In this document: positions 35,541 through 47,300 of the stretch, in pieces
Layout: the number at the start of each line of letters is the position of its first letter
Position numbering within the stretch: the first letter of the stretch is position 1
Source: Diphasiastrum complanatum
Taxonomy: Eukaryota; Streptophyta; Lycopodiopsida; Lycopodiales; Lycopodiaceae
Assembly (NCBI GenBank): GCA_029204225.1
Contig: CM055098.1
Coordinates: forward strand, 10,164,746 to 10,228,745
Direction: 5' to 3'
DNA: 64,000 nt
Translations under genes and position numbers: made by a program
The notes under the pieces: generated by a model
What the model saw: the letters and a program-made list of their open reading frames with translations, nothing else
Databases searched by the model: none
What the model was told of the DNA's origin: nothing

Positions 35541-38500
35541 TTATATTGCAACTGTGGAGGTACCACTTATTTCCAGCAAGATTTCCCCATAAGGATTATA
35601 GCTTGCATTCTTCCTGCGGTGCCTTAGAGGGTACTTGTTCCTCAGTGAATAAGTCTTATATCTCACACCATCTGATGCTTTGGAGCTTGGACTGGTCTTG
35701 TTTTTCTTCCTCCCTGCTTTCTTAACAGATTTAGCTGGAGAAGTGATCTCCTTTCCATTCTCAAAATGTTCTGCAAGCTTATTGGATTCATCAACTGCCC
35801 TCACAAGTTCTTCCAGATTCTCCCTGCGATACAGTTAACAGTCTATATCTGTTAATTCATCCGCAAAGAAGCAACTGCTGCATAAGATCAGGAACAATCG
35901 ATTAACTAATAAAATAATCGTCGAACTGCTTATTTGTTTGCAAAAAAAGCCATTGCTGCCTAATTAGACCACGAGAGCAATCCATTGGCTAGTTAGACAA
36001 TGAGAGCAATCCATTGGGTAGTCAGACAATGAGAGCAATCCATTGGGTAGTCAGACAATGAGAGCAATCCATTGGCTAGTTGGTGAGCTCAAATGGAAGA
36101 ACAACCAAGTCCTGTTGATTTGTTTGCGAAGCAGCAATTTCTGCCCAAGACCAGAGCAATTCATTCCTTATATGGTGAACCCAGATGCATAACATTGGCT
36201 GATTACCTGCAGTGGCTGATTGTGCTCTCATTAAGAGTGAAGGCTGTATGCATCCCGTGCACTAACCCACCACTAAGCATAGCAATAGGGACTCCCGTAT
36301 CTTTTGAAGCTACTCCAACGGCACCGAAGTTGCGAATGCACAGACAGCATTGTTTTCCAAAATGTTCACTGCTGGTCTTTACACCTTCATAGTAAAGAAA
36401 CATATCTGGAAACTGCTGAGCCTCTTTAAACACAAGATTATTGAGACAAGCCAAGATATCCTGATCAGGATGAGAAACCCGACGTCAGTCTCAAAGAAAA
36501 ACGAAACCCGTCAAAGGCTAGTTGGCATGCCGGATCTCATCCAAGAATTGATCCTTAAACTACAGCTCTTTGACCTTATTTCTAACTTTTACAGTGCTGA
36601 GTGCCAGGATCTATACCTGCTCGGCTTTGGTTGGTGTGAAGGTGCTATACACCGAAGCCCCCATGCGATACTCGTGCTTAAACTGCACTGACAAGCCATT
36701 CCATAATACCAAATGCACCTGCACAATTACATCAGATCAAGTTCTTCTACACCCAAATATTGAGAGACAAGCAACAAAATTAGAGGAGATTTATGAAGCC
36801 TTGAAAATTGATGCGTTTTCAGACACTGCCATGGCGTCAATACTACAAAAGATTTATCAAAGTCAAAACTTGTTCCGCATCGCAAAAGCTATGGAAACTT
36901 ATCACAACAGTTGGTAAATAAAAATAATTCTCTTACAGAAAAAGGACAAGCATAAATTATGAAAAGAAGCGAACAAATAATACCCGGGCGTGGGATTTAT
37001 CCTCCGATCGTAGCTGATGCAAATCATTCAAAGTTGGCCGTACCCGATACCAATCTGTGATGTCGGCATGCAATGGAAGGCATATGAAATCTGATACTCC
37101 AAGGGCAATTAACGTGTACACATTGGACCTTCCTTCTGCTGCTGCATCCGTGTCCACAAATATCTTCCATTCTGATTCCGTGCGACGAAAAGAGCTGCAT
37201 GTATTTTGATGTCCATGTTCAGGAAAGCCACCATAATGGGAGAATCGAACCGGCATTTTGCCTTGAAACCCACTTACAAAAAGTTGCTATAATTGACTGC
37301 AAAGTTTAATAGTTGGAGGATTTTGAGAGCTTACTCCAAGAGAACGTCGATGATATCATGACATTGGGTGTCGGAAAAAGGTATGGAATGCTCGATATCG
37401 AGTCCGCTTGGGCACAGATATATGTTCTTTGGCAACCGATGATTCACGTATTGTAGAGGAATTGCATACTCCTCCAGATTGATCAAGCTTTGTGAATCCT
37501 CAGCCTCATCATTAGTATCGGAGGTCACCTCAGCCTGCAGGCCAATTGTGAAGCACAACCATGAAGAATAATCAAATCCCTCACAAACCAAACACCAAAA
37601 CATGACTAGGCTAGCTATATATCTCTAAAGACAACTAGCAAAAAATGAAATAAAATCATTTTTTGGGAGTGGGGGTGTAATACTCATATATGATGGGAAA
37701 GTGCTCTTCTTACAGTTTTCTTTGGCATATGAGCAATCACTTCAGCCACAATGGATTGATTTTTTTCGCTCAGATCACCTCTGTGAGAAACTCTAAGGGT
37801 GTTATGCGCTGCAGCAGACAGGCAGTGAAGGAAGAGCTTGGTTATGTTGGAAATGGGCACCAAACTTCTCAATGTATCCCTTGCTTTTTTCTCATACACA
37901 CCCCCCAATACATCCCCTATCTGCAAACGACCAAGATTGCAGTGAAGCGGCATGTTTTGGAGCGAAGGTAGAATCAGTTTAATAAATAGACATTGTTGGG
38001 CTCTGTATAAAATTGGTCTGATGGTATGCACAAAAAAATTCTAAAATTAGCCTAAATGCAAAAACTTTTGTGCACACAACATAGACCCAAAACTCAACTT
38101 CAGCAACACGTTTAGAGGCAAAGGTGAACTAGCATAGAAAATGCACACTTTTTGTGCACAAAGACCCAAGAATCAACATCAGCAGCATGTTCTGCTGCAA
38201 AGGTGAAATCACCATAGAAACTAAACAGATATTGGGTTACAGGCTAAAATTGGTCTAGTGATCTGCAAAACATTAATTAAAATTTGCATAAAAAATACAC
38301 ACACTGTTTTGGTTTAGTCTCTAAACTTTCTCTTGATCTGCAAAAGGTCAAAAAATTGGTCTAGTGAGTAACAGAAACAGTGAGAGAGGCTGGGTTGTAT
38401 AGATTAAGGAGTAATTTACATCAGTTGCATCCATGATTAGCACATTGCAATCAGGGTGGGCTGTTGCATAGGATGCTGAGAGCTGATACGTAAGGGTGGT

Positions 38501-38554
38501 TTTCCCCACTCCTCCTTTATGGTTCACAAAGCTGTGCGTCGATACCACCCCCAT
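35541..38554 (-). CDS. ParA/Soj-like deviant-Walker ATPase with basic tail
   Basis: Seven exons on the minus strand have GT-AG borders and consistent phases: 38420-38554, 37714-37920, 37335-37534, 36984-37194, 36617-36718, 36207-36460 and 35541-35823. They encode 463 residues. The deviant Walker A motif is at residues 10-21 (VNHKGGVGKTTL, with the signature lysine of the MinD/ParA family). VLIMDATD at 38-45 fits the A' motif, and WKIFVDTDA at 190-198 fits Walker B. Residues 350-360 (FGAVGVASKDTGVP region) match the ParA C-terminal core. Residues 401-441 are strongly basic (KSVKKAGRKKNK; RNKYPLRHRRK) and look like a nuclear or nucleic-acid-binding tail. The Walker box lies only about 10 residues from the start, leaving no room for a plastid transit peptide, unlike MinD. 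ParA proteins are ATP-dependent dimerising switches that position DNA or other cargo. The cargo here is unknown. Confidence 0.87.
35973..36081. repeat. 29-bp tandem repeat, four units
   Basis: GAGAGCAATCCATTGG starts at 35973, 36002, 36031 and 36060, an exact 29-bp period. The two inner units share GGTAGTCAGACAAT and the outer ones vary (GCTAGTTAGACAAT; GCTAGTTGGTGAG). It lies in the last intron of the ParA-like gene. It has no unique spacers, so it is not a CRISPR array. Confidence 0.95.
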
Positions 38555-39320
38555 CTCTAAGACCCTCTCTTTTTCTCTCTTTTTTCTGTCTCTCTCGCTA
38601 TTATAATCCAATGTATTCTGATCGCAAAACAATACCTGGATCAAGGAAGTAGCTAAACCCAAAACCCAAAACCCAGAGCCCCCAGCGAAGGGGCTTATTG
38701 GCACTACATATTTAACAGATTCCCAGTTGGATTTTAGCCACGTGTCAAACATGCCACTCATATTACCGTCAATGGCCAACTATGAGACCTGATAGAATCT
38801 AACCGTTCATCACATGATCCGACGGTGGCGGGCTTTAATAGGTTCCATGGCATTAAAATATACGGGGCTTAGCGATGAAGCTTTATGGCATGTAGACCAC
38901 GTGTCAGTATTGACACGTGTAAGTGTGGCAATGGCTGATTGATAAAACGTGGCAGGATCTGAATGCTTCTGAAAGTATTGAATGCTGAGAGGGGCCTTAA
39001 ATAGTACTTGCCAATAAAACACAGGGGCCCCCAAAGACAGCCCCGCTGTGGCATATCACCGTTGGATATTCCGACTACCATTCAGATTCTGCCACGTAGG
39101 TGTGAATAATCTAACGGAGAGAATCACCTGGAAGATTTGACACGTGGTTGTCATCCAAGTGGGGCTGCCTAACATATAATGAAGCCCCTTCGCTTCCCTT
39201 GGGAATCACACCCACTACCGTTGGATTTTTTTTAAGACGTTCAGATTCTGCCACGTCTTAATCGATAACCATGGAGACTTATCCACGCTGCAGAGTGGAG
39301 CACGTGGCGGGCAGGCATTA
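38555..39320 (-). promoter_or_regulatory. ACGT/G-box-rich upstream region of the ParA-like gene
   Basis: Upstream of the minus-strand start lie eight ACGT-core elements in about 570 bp: CCACGTGTC (38738), CCACGTGTC (38897), GACACGTGT (38912), ACGTGGC (38947), GCCACGTAGG (39091), CACGTGG (39141), CCACGTC (39251) and CACGTGGC (39301). CACGTG/ACGTGGC are G-box and ABA-responsive elements in plants. A module, ACCGTTGGAT then about 12 bp then TTCAGATTCTGCCACGT, occurs twice (39058-39097 and 39217-39256). ABA, stress or light control is inferred only. Confidence 0.55.
38684..39194. repeat. Imperfect inverted repeat, possible MITE in promoter
   Basis: AGCGAAGGGGCTT at 38684-38696 is matched by its reverse complement at 39182-39194. 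Further in, TTGGAT.....CCACGTGTCAAA occurs in opposite orientation on both sides (about 38728-38750 and 39135-39160). No clear target duplication is visible. The repeat brings most of the G-box elements into the ParA-like promoter. Confidence 0.6.
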
Positions 39321-40462
39321 AGTATGAAACCCAAAAAAGCAACACAAATCCCCAATCTTATTAGCATGTAATCAACGCTGGCAAAATAATCACTAATGTG
39401 GCATGCTCTATTTGTTGTGGTCACTTAGGAAGTGCACCGAAGAAGACTTTGCATGAACCATGTCCCTACACCATGTCAGGGAGTGCATCCGGTTCACTTG
39501 ATTACTGACTATAACATAGCTCCTTTTAAGACAAGATGATATGTATTTTTGGTTGATTACATCTTGTAGCATTTGTGCAGAGTGATATCGGACACACGAC
39601 ATGATCCGGTTGGTTAAGGACATGCATATTATGAGCACAGACTTGCAACCAGATTTCATCTGGAACGTCCATCTTCAAATGCTACGTCATGTATCCGTTC
39701 GTCCGACGGTGGGCTACAACTAGATTCTCCGCCCCGTGATTCATCTTGCTACAGGGCGTAGCCCACCTTCTCATTGATGATGGCTAGAGCAGGCCTCTAG
39801 CGATAGCAAAATATGTAGTACGTAATGGATACCTTGTGAATATTATGCCCATTTTTAAACAAATTAAGAAGGAAAAACTATATGTGCTTTTTTTCAAACG
39901 CAGGTTCTGCGCTTTTTTGCTGCCTATACGTATGGCCTCCGTACAACTGCAACATGGCGCGGTCATAGTGGTCGATCAAAGTCAAATTGCCTATTATGCT
40001 TCGTAATGTACATGTGAAAAAGTTTAAGGTACCCATTATGCAAGGCGCCCGGGCATAGGCCATTCTGCCCGGTTCGGCTTTCCAAAATTAATTAGGCTCG
40101 GCCCCTCTAGGAAAGCCTAATCGGCATAATGGCATGTGCCCCCCGGCTCTTTCCATAGTACATAAAATTTAAGCAAACCACCATTGCATTTCTTTTTTAG
40201 AATTATCCAAATCTAAACATGTCTCTGAAGTTTCTTGGTGGTTGTCTAACACAAGTGTTATATATACATAATACAACTAATAAATAAATGGTTTCGAAGG
40301 AAGCACCAAATGCTTACTAATTATTAGTATTTTTCTCTTTATTATAGCTTTATTTTTAGTTATTCAATCATTATTTATTATTATTATTAAGAGAAATATG
40401 TAACTAACTTTTTCAAAAAATGTAAGTTGGCCAATACGAGGTTAATGGGATACAATGTGAGA
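39321..40462. other. No gene recognised; short hairpin at 40033-40133
   Basis: The only structure I see is an inverted repeat: CCATTATGC (about 40033) and CGGCTTTCC (about 40075) pair with GGAAAGCC (about 40110) and GCATAATGG (about 40125), in a GC-rich patch. The phrase TCCGACGGTGG at about 39698 recurs from 38818. Confidence 0.4.
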
Positions 40463-41160
40463 AGCAACAACGAATGCGTGTATGGCATGTGTATTAAGAA
40501 GTTGGCACACGAAGATGCATGTGTAGCACCAAGCGGCCGATAATACGAGCTCAAGAGCTCAACTCAGAGACTTAGATATCTTGCTTACAGAATTGTCTCT
40601 AAATCTCTTCTTGTTAGATCGCCTCTGCCCAATTTTTGTCAATTGGAGGTCGAATCTATTGAGCATCTATTCTTTTACTGCCGCAAGCATCTTTGGTGCA
40701 CGCCTCTTTAGTCATTGGGGTCCCCACCACCTCTTATTGTTTGCTTTCTTTTGTTGGGTGAGTCACAGATTATGGACTGTGTTGTCCTCACCTTCTAGCA
40801 TGTATGCAGGATATCGGTACTATGGAAGATCTAGACTTCTTGAGCAGATCTTCGATGGCACTATGACTCCTCTTTCAACTGCTAGGTGCTTTCTGTTTGC
40901 TTTGCAGCTAGTGGCTACTTAGTTTTTATTTCATTCCATGTTGTTGGACTACCTCCCTATGTGGTGTATCTATAGTCATTTACTTTCTGGTTATGTAAAG
41001 CTCTTTCCTTTTTAGGGAACTAATTGGTTCATCCCTACATTTGTGAAAATATACTAGTGCCTTAATGTTTTGGAAAAAAAAAATGTGGTAGAAAGCCATG
41101 AGTGTGTGCAAGGCATGTGTATTGCCAAGTTGGCACACGGAGAGTCATGTGTAGTGCCAT
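40463..41160 (+). pseudogene. LINE 3' relic flanked by ~65-bp direct repeats
   Basis: The plus strand gives NFCQLEVESIEHLFFYC near 40640, the zinc-finger/HLFF.C block at the end of plant LINE reverse transcriptases. It then degenerates and ends in a short A-tract (41073-41083). GGCATGTGTATT...AAGTTGGCACACG...CATGTGTAG occurs on both sides, at 40463-40532 and 41090-41160, diverged. This is either an old long target duplication or a pre-existing tandem repeat. The copy is 5'-truncated and non-functional. Confidence 0.5.
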
Positions 41161-41209
41161 GTGTAACACCAAGTCACCTTCTTTGTAAGCCCCCATCACG
41201 TCTTATGCA

Positions 41210-41211
<2 letters not shown>

Positions 41212-41268
<57 letters not shown>

Positions 41269-41275
41269 TACACAT
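41212..41275. repeat. (TC)n(AC)n compound microsatellite
   Basis: About 18 TC units (41212-41247) run into about 11 CA units with one interruption. Confidence 0.97.
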
Positions 41276-43960
41276 GGAAATGAGGATTTTATAGATGGTG
41301 TCAAAAAGACAGAAGAGATTGGAAGAAAGATGAGGAACATAAAAACTTAAGAAGAGTGAAGTCTTGTGAGACTAGGAGAAGAAAAAACAAGTGAGAGGAT
41401 CACAGTCGTAATAAGGGCCCATGGTTGAGGGGAGGAAAAATTAGAGTGAATACATCTATAGAGAAGGGTAAGCGAAGAGATCGAAGGGTCAAGACGGATT
41501 TGCTCGTAGCTACAATTGTTTCTAGAAAATTGGCAAGGCAAGTTGCATGCTAGATTTGAAGAGCTAAAGCCAGTCCTAAATTCTCATGATTATATGTATT
41601 TTTTTAGCGTTGGGTTTGATTGCATGTGCGCATTTATTTCAAAATGCAATGACATTATAACTATTGAAACTCATGAATCTGGTAAAGGTGAATCAACAAG
41701 TTCAAAGCTAATTGTATGTAACACTTTATTTATAGCAATTGCATCCCTTATGGAATGATGTCATCAATGATTGCTTTGTCTCTATCTTCCTTATAGAGTG
41801 TACTCGCTAGCTTAAAGAGTGTGGCAATAGTAGGAGTCCTAAATTTTAGCTATTCTCAACCATCAATCTTGGTATTTCTATACTTGTCCACATTTTACTA
41901 CATGGATGCAATGTTTTCCTCTATCTCAAATATCTTTGTTAGTTCTTGGTTTTTCTTATGAAATACTTCTTAGAATTTTTATTAGCTACTTAGAATTTTT
42001 ATTAGCTACTTAGTCAGTTATTGATTTGCTTCAATCATAATAAGTCAACTTCCTCAATGAGCACATCATCACAATTTTGTTGTAGTAGCATCTTTTATGA
42101 ACAGATATAGATTTGTACAATAAGTAGATTTGAGCCCATGTGAATTTGGCAAAATTATCCCTCCTACCCAACTCATTCCAATGGCCTTGACTGAAAGCAT
42201 GTGCTCCAAGATGTCAATGATGTAACAAATAGGAATTGGGCCTACATGAATGTGGCATGAATGTACTTCTTACCCAACTCATTTGGTTGACCTTTACCAA
42301 AAGTATGTTTTCACTTTGAACAATGTTAACAATGCTTCATATAACATCTCACCTCCCAAATGCAAGTATAACTCGCGATTCCAATGTTGTGTAATGCCAT
42401 TTTATCTAGAAAGTTACACTAACTTGTAGTTGCTATTGATTGTAATTACATGAATCTTGAGGGAACAAAAATTTGTTTGGCATTTTGTTAATTTATCTAC
42501 CTTTTGAATATACTTATTTGGTAATACTTCCCTTCATTTTTGTATTTTGTGGTTTGTGCTCATTAGTAGAAAGTTCTGATTCTTTCTTTCTTAAGCAACT
42601 CAAAACCCTTTATTTTAGTGCTAAACCCTTTACAATCAGCTCAATGCAAGTCAAGTTTTGTGCTTCATTGTTAACAATAGGTCCATGGAAAATCCATCAA
42701 GGTATAATACCTATGAACAATGGAGTTTTGAAGACAAGTAAATACAACGTACAAATAACATGATCTTTATACTTACATTTCCTAAAAAATGATCAAACAG
42801 GAAATTATGAGGAAATATTTTGATTCTTTTAAAGAAGCCGTTCAAGCTACTTGCAACCTTGTAAGATACCCTTGTGAGAACTTGGTATGAGAGTTCACAC
42901 TCGGTTTTTTCCTCTGATTTTTGTGCAAGAGAGAATGACTTAAAAAGATTTTTTATCCATTCAGTACAAATTTGATATTTTATAGAGTTTGGTTGACTGC
43001 TAATACAGATTGTGCTTCGTGTACTTTTAAGAAATGTGAATAGCTTGTGAGATGAGTGATAAAAAATAGTCTCGTGTGAATTTTTCTGGACCTATAAGTA
43101 ATCTGGGCACATAAGTGTAGGCAATGGGTGATGCAAGTGGGTACTTCAGGAGAACTTTAAAGCTTTTTGAGAAATTCACACATGGGTCATAAAGTTACTG
43201 ACCCATGTGCTCTTACAGGTCAGAAAGTGACTGACCACTGTTACAAGCTTGTGTAGGAATGAGCATGATACAATCATGATTCATACCATCATAGATTTAG
43301 TTAGTCAACATCTCATAATGACTGGATAGCCTACATGTGAGTTACTCGGAATTGGGTAGCTTAAATCAGATCATCATTTTTCGTTGCTGGTGCTTGCTAC
43401 CATGACATGGTAATTTCAAATGTTTGTGAAGTCAACTTGGTGAGGATAGAAAAGTATATTCTGAAAACCCATCCATCCAGTATTTCCAATTTTTGTGATA
43501 TATTTCTAAAAAATCCTTGATTGCAAGATTCTGTAAACATTTGATGTTCATGGTGAATATATTTGCAATTAGCTTCCCCATTTTGTGTACAAAAAGCACT
43601 TGAAGTGCTCAACTCTGGCTTGCTAGCAGGATCACCATTGCCAGTCGAAGGAAATTTGCTTAGTTGTATTCAAATCTTATGATACACGCACATGCTAGAA
43701 GCCGAAATGGCACTTGTTTGATCAATAGAATTGCTTCCTCATTGAATGAATAAAAGGAATCGATCAACTGGATGGATATTCATAGATACGATGAATTTGC
43801 ATCATTTCATGAAGCATACATAGTGTGCCCTCTTATTCAAGTGAGACTACATAACAATTCTCCACTGTAGTAGCCGGAAGGCAAAATGAGTTATAGAGAG
43901 TTCAGCTAGTGTACAATTTCACCTCGAAAAAGTTTCGATAAACTCTGACATGATGCTCAG
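41276..43960. other. No gene recognised
   Basis: AT-rich sequence with short, domain-free open frames. A 20-bp unit, TTAGAATTTTTATTAGCTAC, is tandemly duplicated at about 41970-42010. The right part (43600-43960) is the 3' flank of the membrane-protein gene. Confidence 0.5.
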
Positions 43961-44353
43961 TCAACGTACCTTCTTGTCAAACTGCAAAAGGCAAAAACGG
44001 TCATCAGAATTGTATACATCCTTACCCTACAACTTTTGAAAGTGCGAATTAACTTCCAGCAAAACGATTAGAAAGAACCAGATTTTTCTTGAAGATAAAA
44101 GGCGAAACATGTAAACAATCAGACTTTAACAAAAAAAAATTCTGGAAGTAGATTCAAACCAATTTGAAGCAAATTGAAATTGTTCACTTTGCAGCTTTTA
44201 AAAATCGTGGCATGAATCCTCCATGTACCATGATTTCGTAACGCTGACTAACTACCCTTTTTATCGCCATCTTAAGATAGACCGATCCCCGTGAAAGCTA
44301 GTTCTGACAACGAAACAAGAACCGATTGATGAGCACAAGGACAGAGGTGGCAC

Positions 44354-47300
44354 CTGGTTCTGGCGGTTTTCTTGACTCGAAACAGGTTGCATGAGGATCC
44401 GCTCAGAGAGTTTCTTAGCCATAAGTTGGCCAGATTGAACTAACCGACTTGTATGAATCAGAAAAGCTCTTAGATTATTGTAAATACTGCAAAAGCAGAT
44501 AACAAAAAATTCATAAGTATATTGCTGGTTTATGGCAATGTAAAGAAATCTGGATCAGCAAATTTTTGCATTCCAAAGAGTGAAAGAAGTGGGAAAATGA
44601 TCAGCTGAAACTACCTTAATCGATGCCGGTTCAAAGCGGCAAAAAATGCAACAACCCCGTTCACAATGTATCGTAAAGCTCGGAAAACCTGCATTTGAAT
44701 GTAGCTGCTTCAGCACTGGGGTGCTCAAAAAGGATAATGGCAACATAAACCGTGAACCCTAACCAATAAACCCCAACCCTAGAGCACATGATGGAATTGA
44801 GAAAACAGACCTTAGAAAAGAGATCATCCCATGTTGCACGCCAAATGGAGGTTGTCTGTGATGTCAAATTAGCTGAATGGAGAGTTGATGCAATAGGAGA
44901 CTCTGTAGCAATAAGAAGCTGTGTAGTCTGATATGCACCCTTGCAGGCTTGATATAGCATGTCAAAGAGACTGAGAAACAGGAAAATGGCCAATTCAATA
45001 ACCCTGAAAGTAATACGGAAAGGAATTGCTAGGATCGCCCAAATAGCTGAGAAAACTGGGTATAGAAGTGACATCACTGCAAGTTTCACAATTTTATATG
45101 CATTCATGAGCCTTACAGCTAGAAATTCGCCCACAGAAAACAAAATTGACTGCTTTGCTGTTTCTCAAATTGCCAAGGCCTTCTATCACATTTTGAACAT
45201 GGTATTGAAGTCGACTAAATTGAATCGCTGAAATATATAACAAATTACAATGTACTAGCAACGCTAATCATAGAAACAAAGAATCGTGATTCAAATCAAA
45301 AGAAAATTAGAAACCGTGTCTTTCTTTCTTTTTGAGTTTCCCATAAACATTTTGAGATTTTGATGAAATACCATGTTTTTTTTTACATTATGCAAAAGAG
45401 CAATTGAAATTTGCAAAAAAAACAAATCACATCAATCTAAAACGACTCGTGATTATGCTGGAGCTCGATCCAACTACTGAGACTACAAAATTACACCAAA
45501 CATAGAAGAATAACAAAAAAATTATAGCTGAACTGGCATACCTAGATTCCATATAGTGCTAAGACATACACAGATAGGCCAAATGAGGAAATTCAGCAGG
45601 CTGCCAGCTCCGATCCAAAGTGACTGGAGAAATGTGGAAACAATACTGAGCAACACTTCCATCCATTCAACTGAGCTAGTCCAAGCAGGCAGGCAAAATT
45701 CTGCCAGCATCAGGAGCGGCTCCATCACCGGTTGCATAAGCAACAGAATCAAACGTCGCAAGCCCCGCAGAGTTAACAGCACCCATCTTAAAGCCTTCTC
45801 ATAATTTTGCAAAACAAGCATTGTGCCAAGATACTTCAACCGTGACACCATCTCCCATGACTCGACCCACTCAAAAAGTGGACCAAACATGTGTGCCACC
45901 GTTGTTTTAAGGATAGGAACATTTTTGTATAGGTCATAAAATCCTACTAGCACCGTCACAACTGAAACGACGATATATATTGTCAAGGCCAGCGGTCTCA
46001 TCCAAGGACGATACAAATTGCAAAAAATGGGATATGATTGTAAGAAGATAACCCATGGTGGGAGCCCTGATTCTAACATCTTAAGCAAGCGCTGATCTGC
46101 AGTAATGATTTCCTGCAGCTTATAAGGCAGAAAAGGATCAGAAAATCTAAACAGAACAAAAGCATCTCTATATACATCATCCACACTGTTGCAATGCACA
46201 CGAGCTACTTCGTCTGTAGACCTGGTCTGGTTCAATGCATTTTCCAAAAAAGGACTACTCTGCTCTCCCTGTGATTTCCCATCAGAGTAGTCTCCAGATT
46301 GCTTTAATACGACCAAATTGCAATAATTTGAACCTGGGCTTGCATTTCTCACACTGTCAGCTGAAAATTGCTCCATCATTTTTGCACCTTTGACTTGGGT
46401 TTCCATCAAATTACAATCAACGTCTTCCTTGGCTTCAGAAAATGGCCCATCAGGTATTTGCAGGTCTTTGATCACCCCATGCTTGCAGAAACGGTTCAGA
46501 CAACAGTTATCAGAAACTCTCTGACTTTGTGGTACCAAAGAGAAAGAGCTGCAACAACCCGAGGATCCGATCAATTCCTGGTAGCATGCATCAATATCTT
46601 CTTTGCTCTGCACTTTTTCTTTGGGCTGCTGAGCAACAAATGGTGGACCCACACCTTGGCTGGGGGTTGATGGAGGAATGCAGCTGAAGTTGGAAATTTG
46701 TTTTGCAGATTCTTGTATATCACTTGAAGCACATCTGCCTTGCTTAAAAGACCCACGTTTTGAATACCACCTCTGGCAGCTATGACCTTCACAAATGCAA
46801 TCCTCAAAAAGAGTGACCACATTGCTGCACTTCAACTCTGGTACCATCAATCTCTCGTGCCCAATGCAAGCACAATTGGAACCATAAAAAGCCAATGCAT
46901 GTTCCAATGTGTCGAATTCCCGCTTTGTCATAAACTTAACCTCCAGTGCAACGCATGTATCTACCTGCCTCCCCATATTATTAATGTAGAAGTCAGCCAT
47001 GCAACTAGAATATTCACAGAGAATATAAAAAATTGCAGAGTTGACTACACTTTTTTAATGATTTGGTTAATCTAAAACAAAACACACGAATCTAATTATA
47101 AACAAGGCAAGGTCAACCTGAAGCTCATTTATATAATTCATCCCTCGAACATCAGCCCAATCCACCTCAAAGGCCACACAACCATCAAGCTCTGCAGCTA
47201 GCTTTTCGAAAAGTGATAAGGAATTGCATTTGTGCTGCATATCGTTGAAAAGGGATTTCCATCTGTAATAGTTTGCAGTGTTGAACTTGAATCTTTCTAA

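Noticed and set aside
35973-36081. Regular 29-bp repeat as a possible CRISPR array
   Set aside because: Units are directly adjacent without unique spacers, in an intron of a eukaryotic gene.
38555-38779. Upstream in-frame start for the ParA-like protein at 38779
   Set aside because: The extension (about 75 residues) includes an Arg/Lys/Glu run from a CT-rich leader. ParA proteins normally begin just before the Walker box, so ATG at 38552-38554 is preferred.
40581-40922. 113-codon ORF as a membrane protein gene
   Set aside because: Another frame of the same stretch gives a LINE zinc-finger motif (VESIEHLFFYC) and a 3' A-tract. The ORF is a shadow of the relic.
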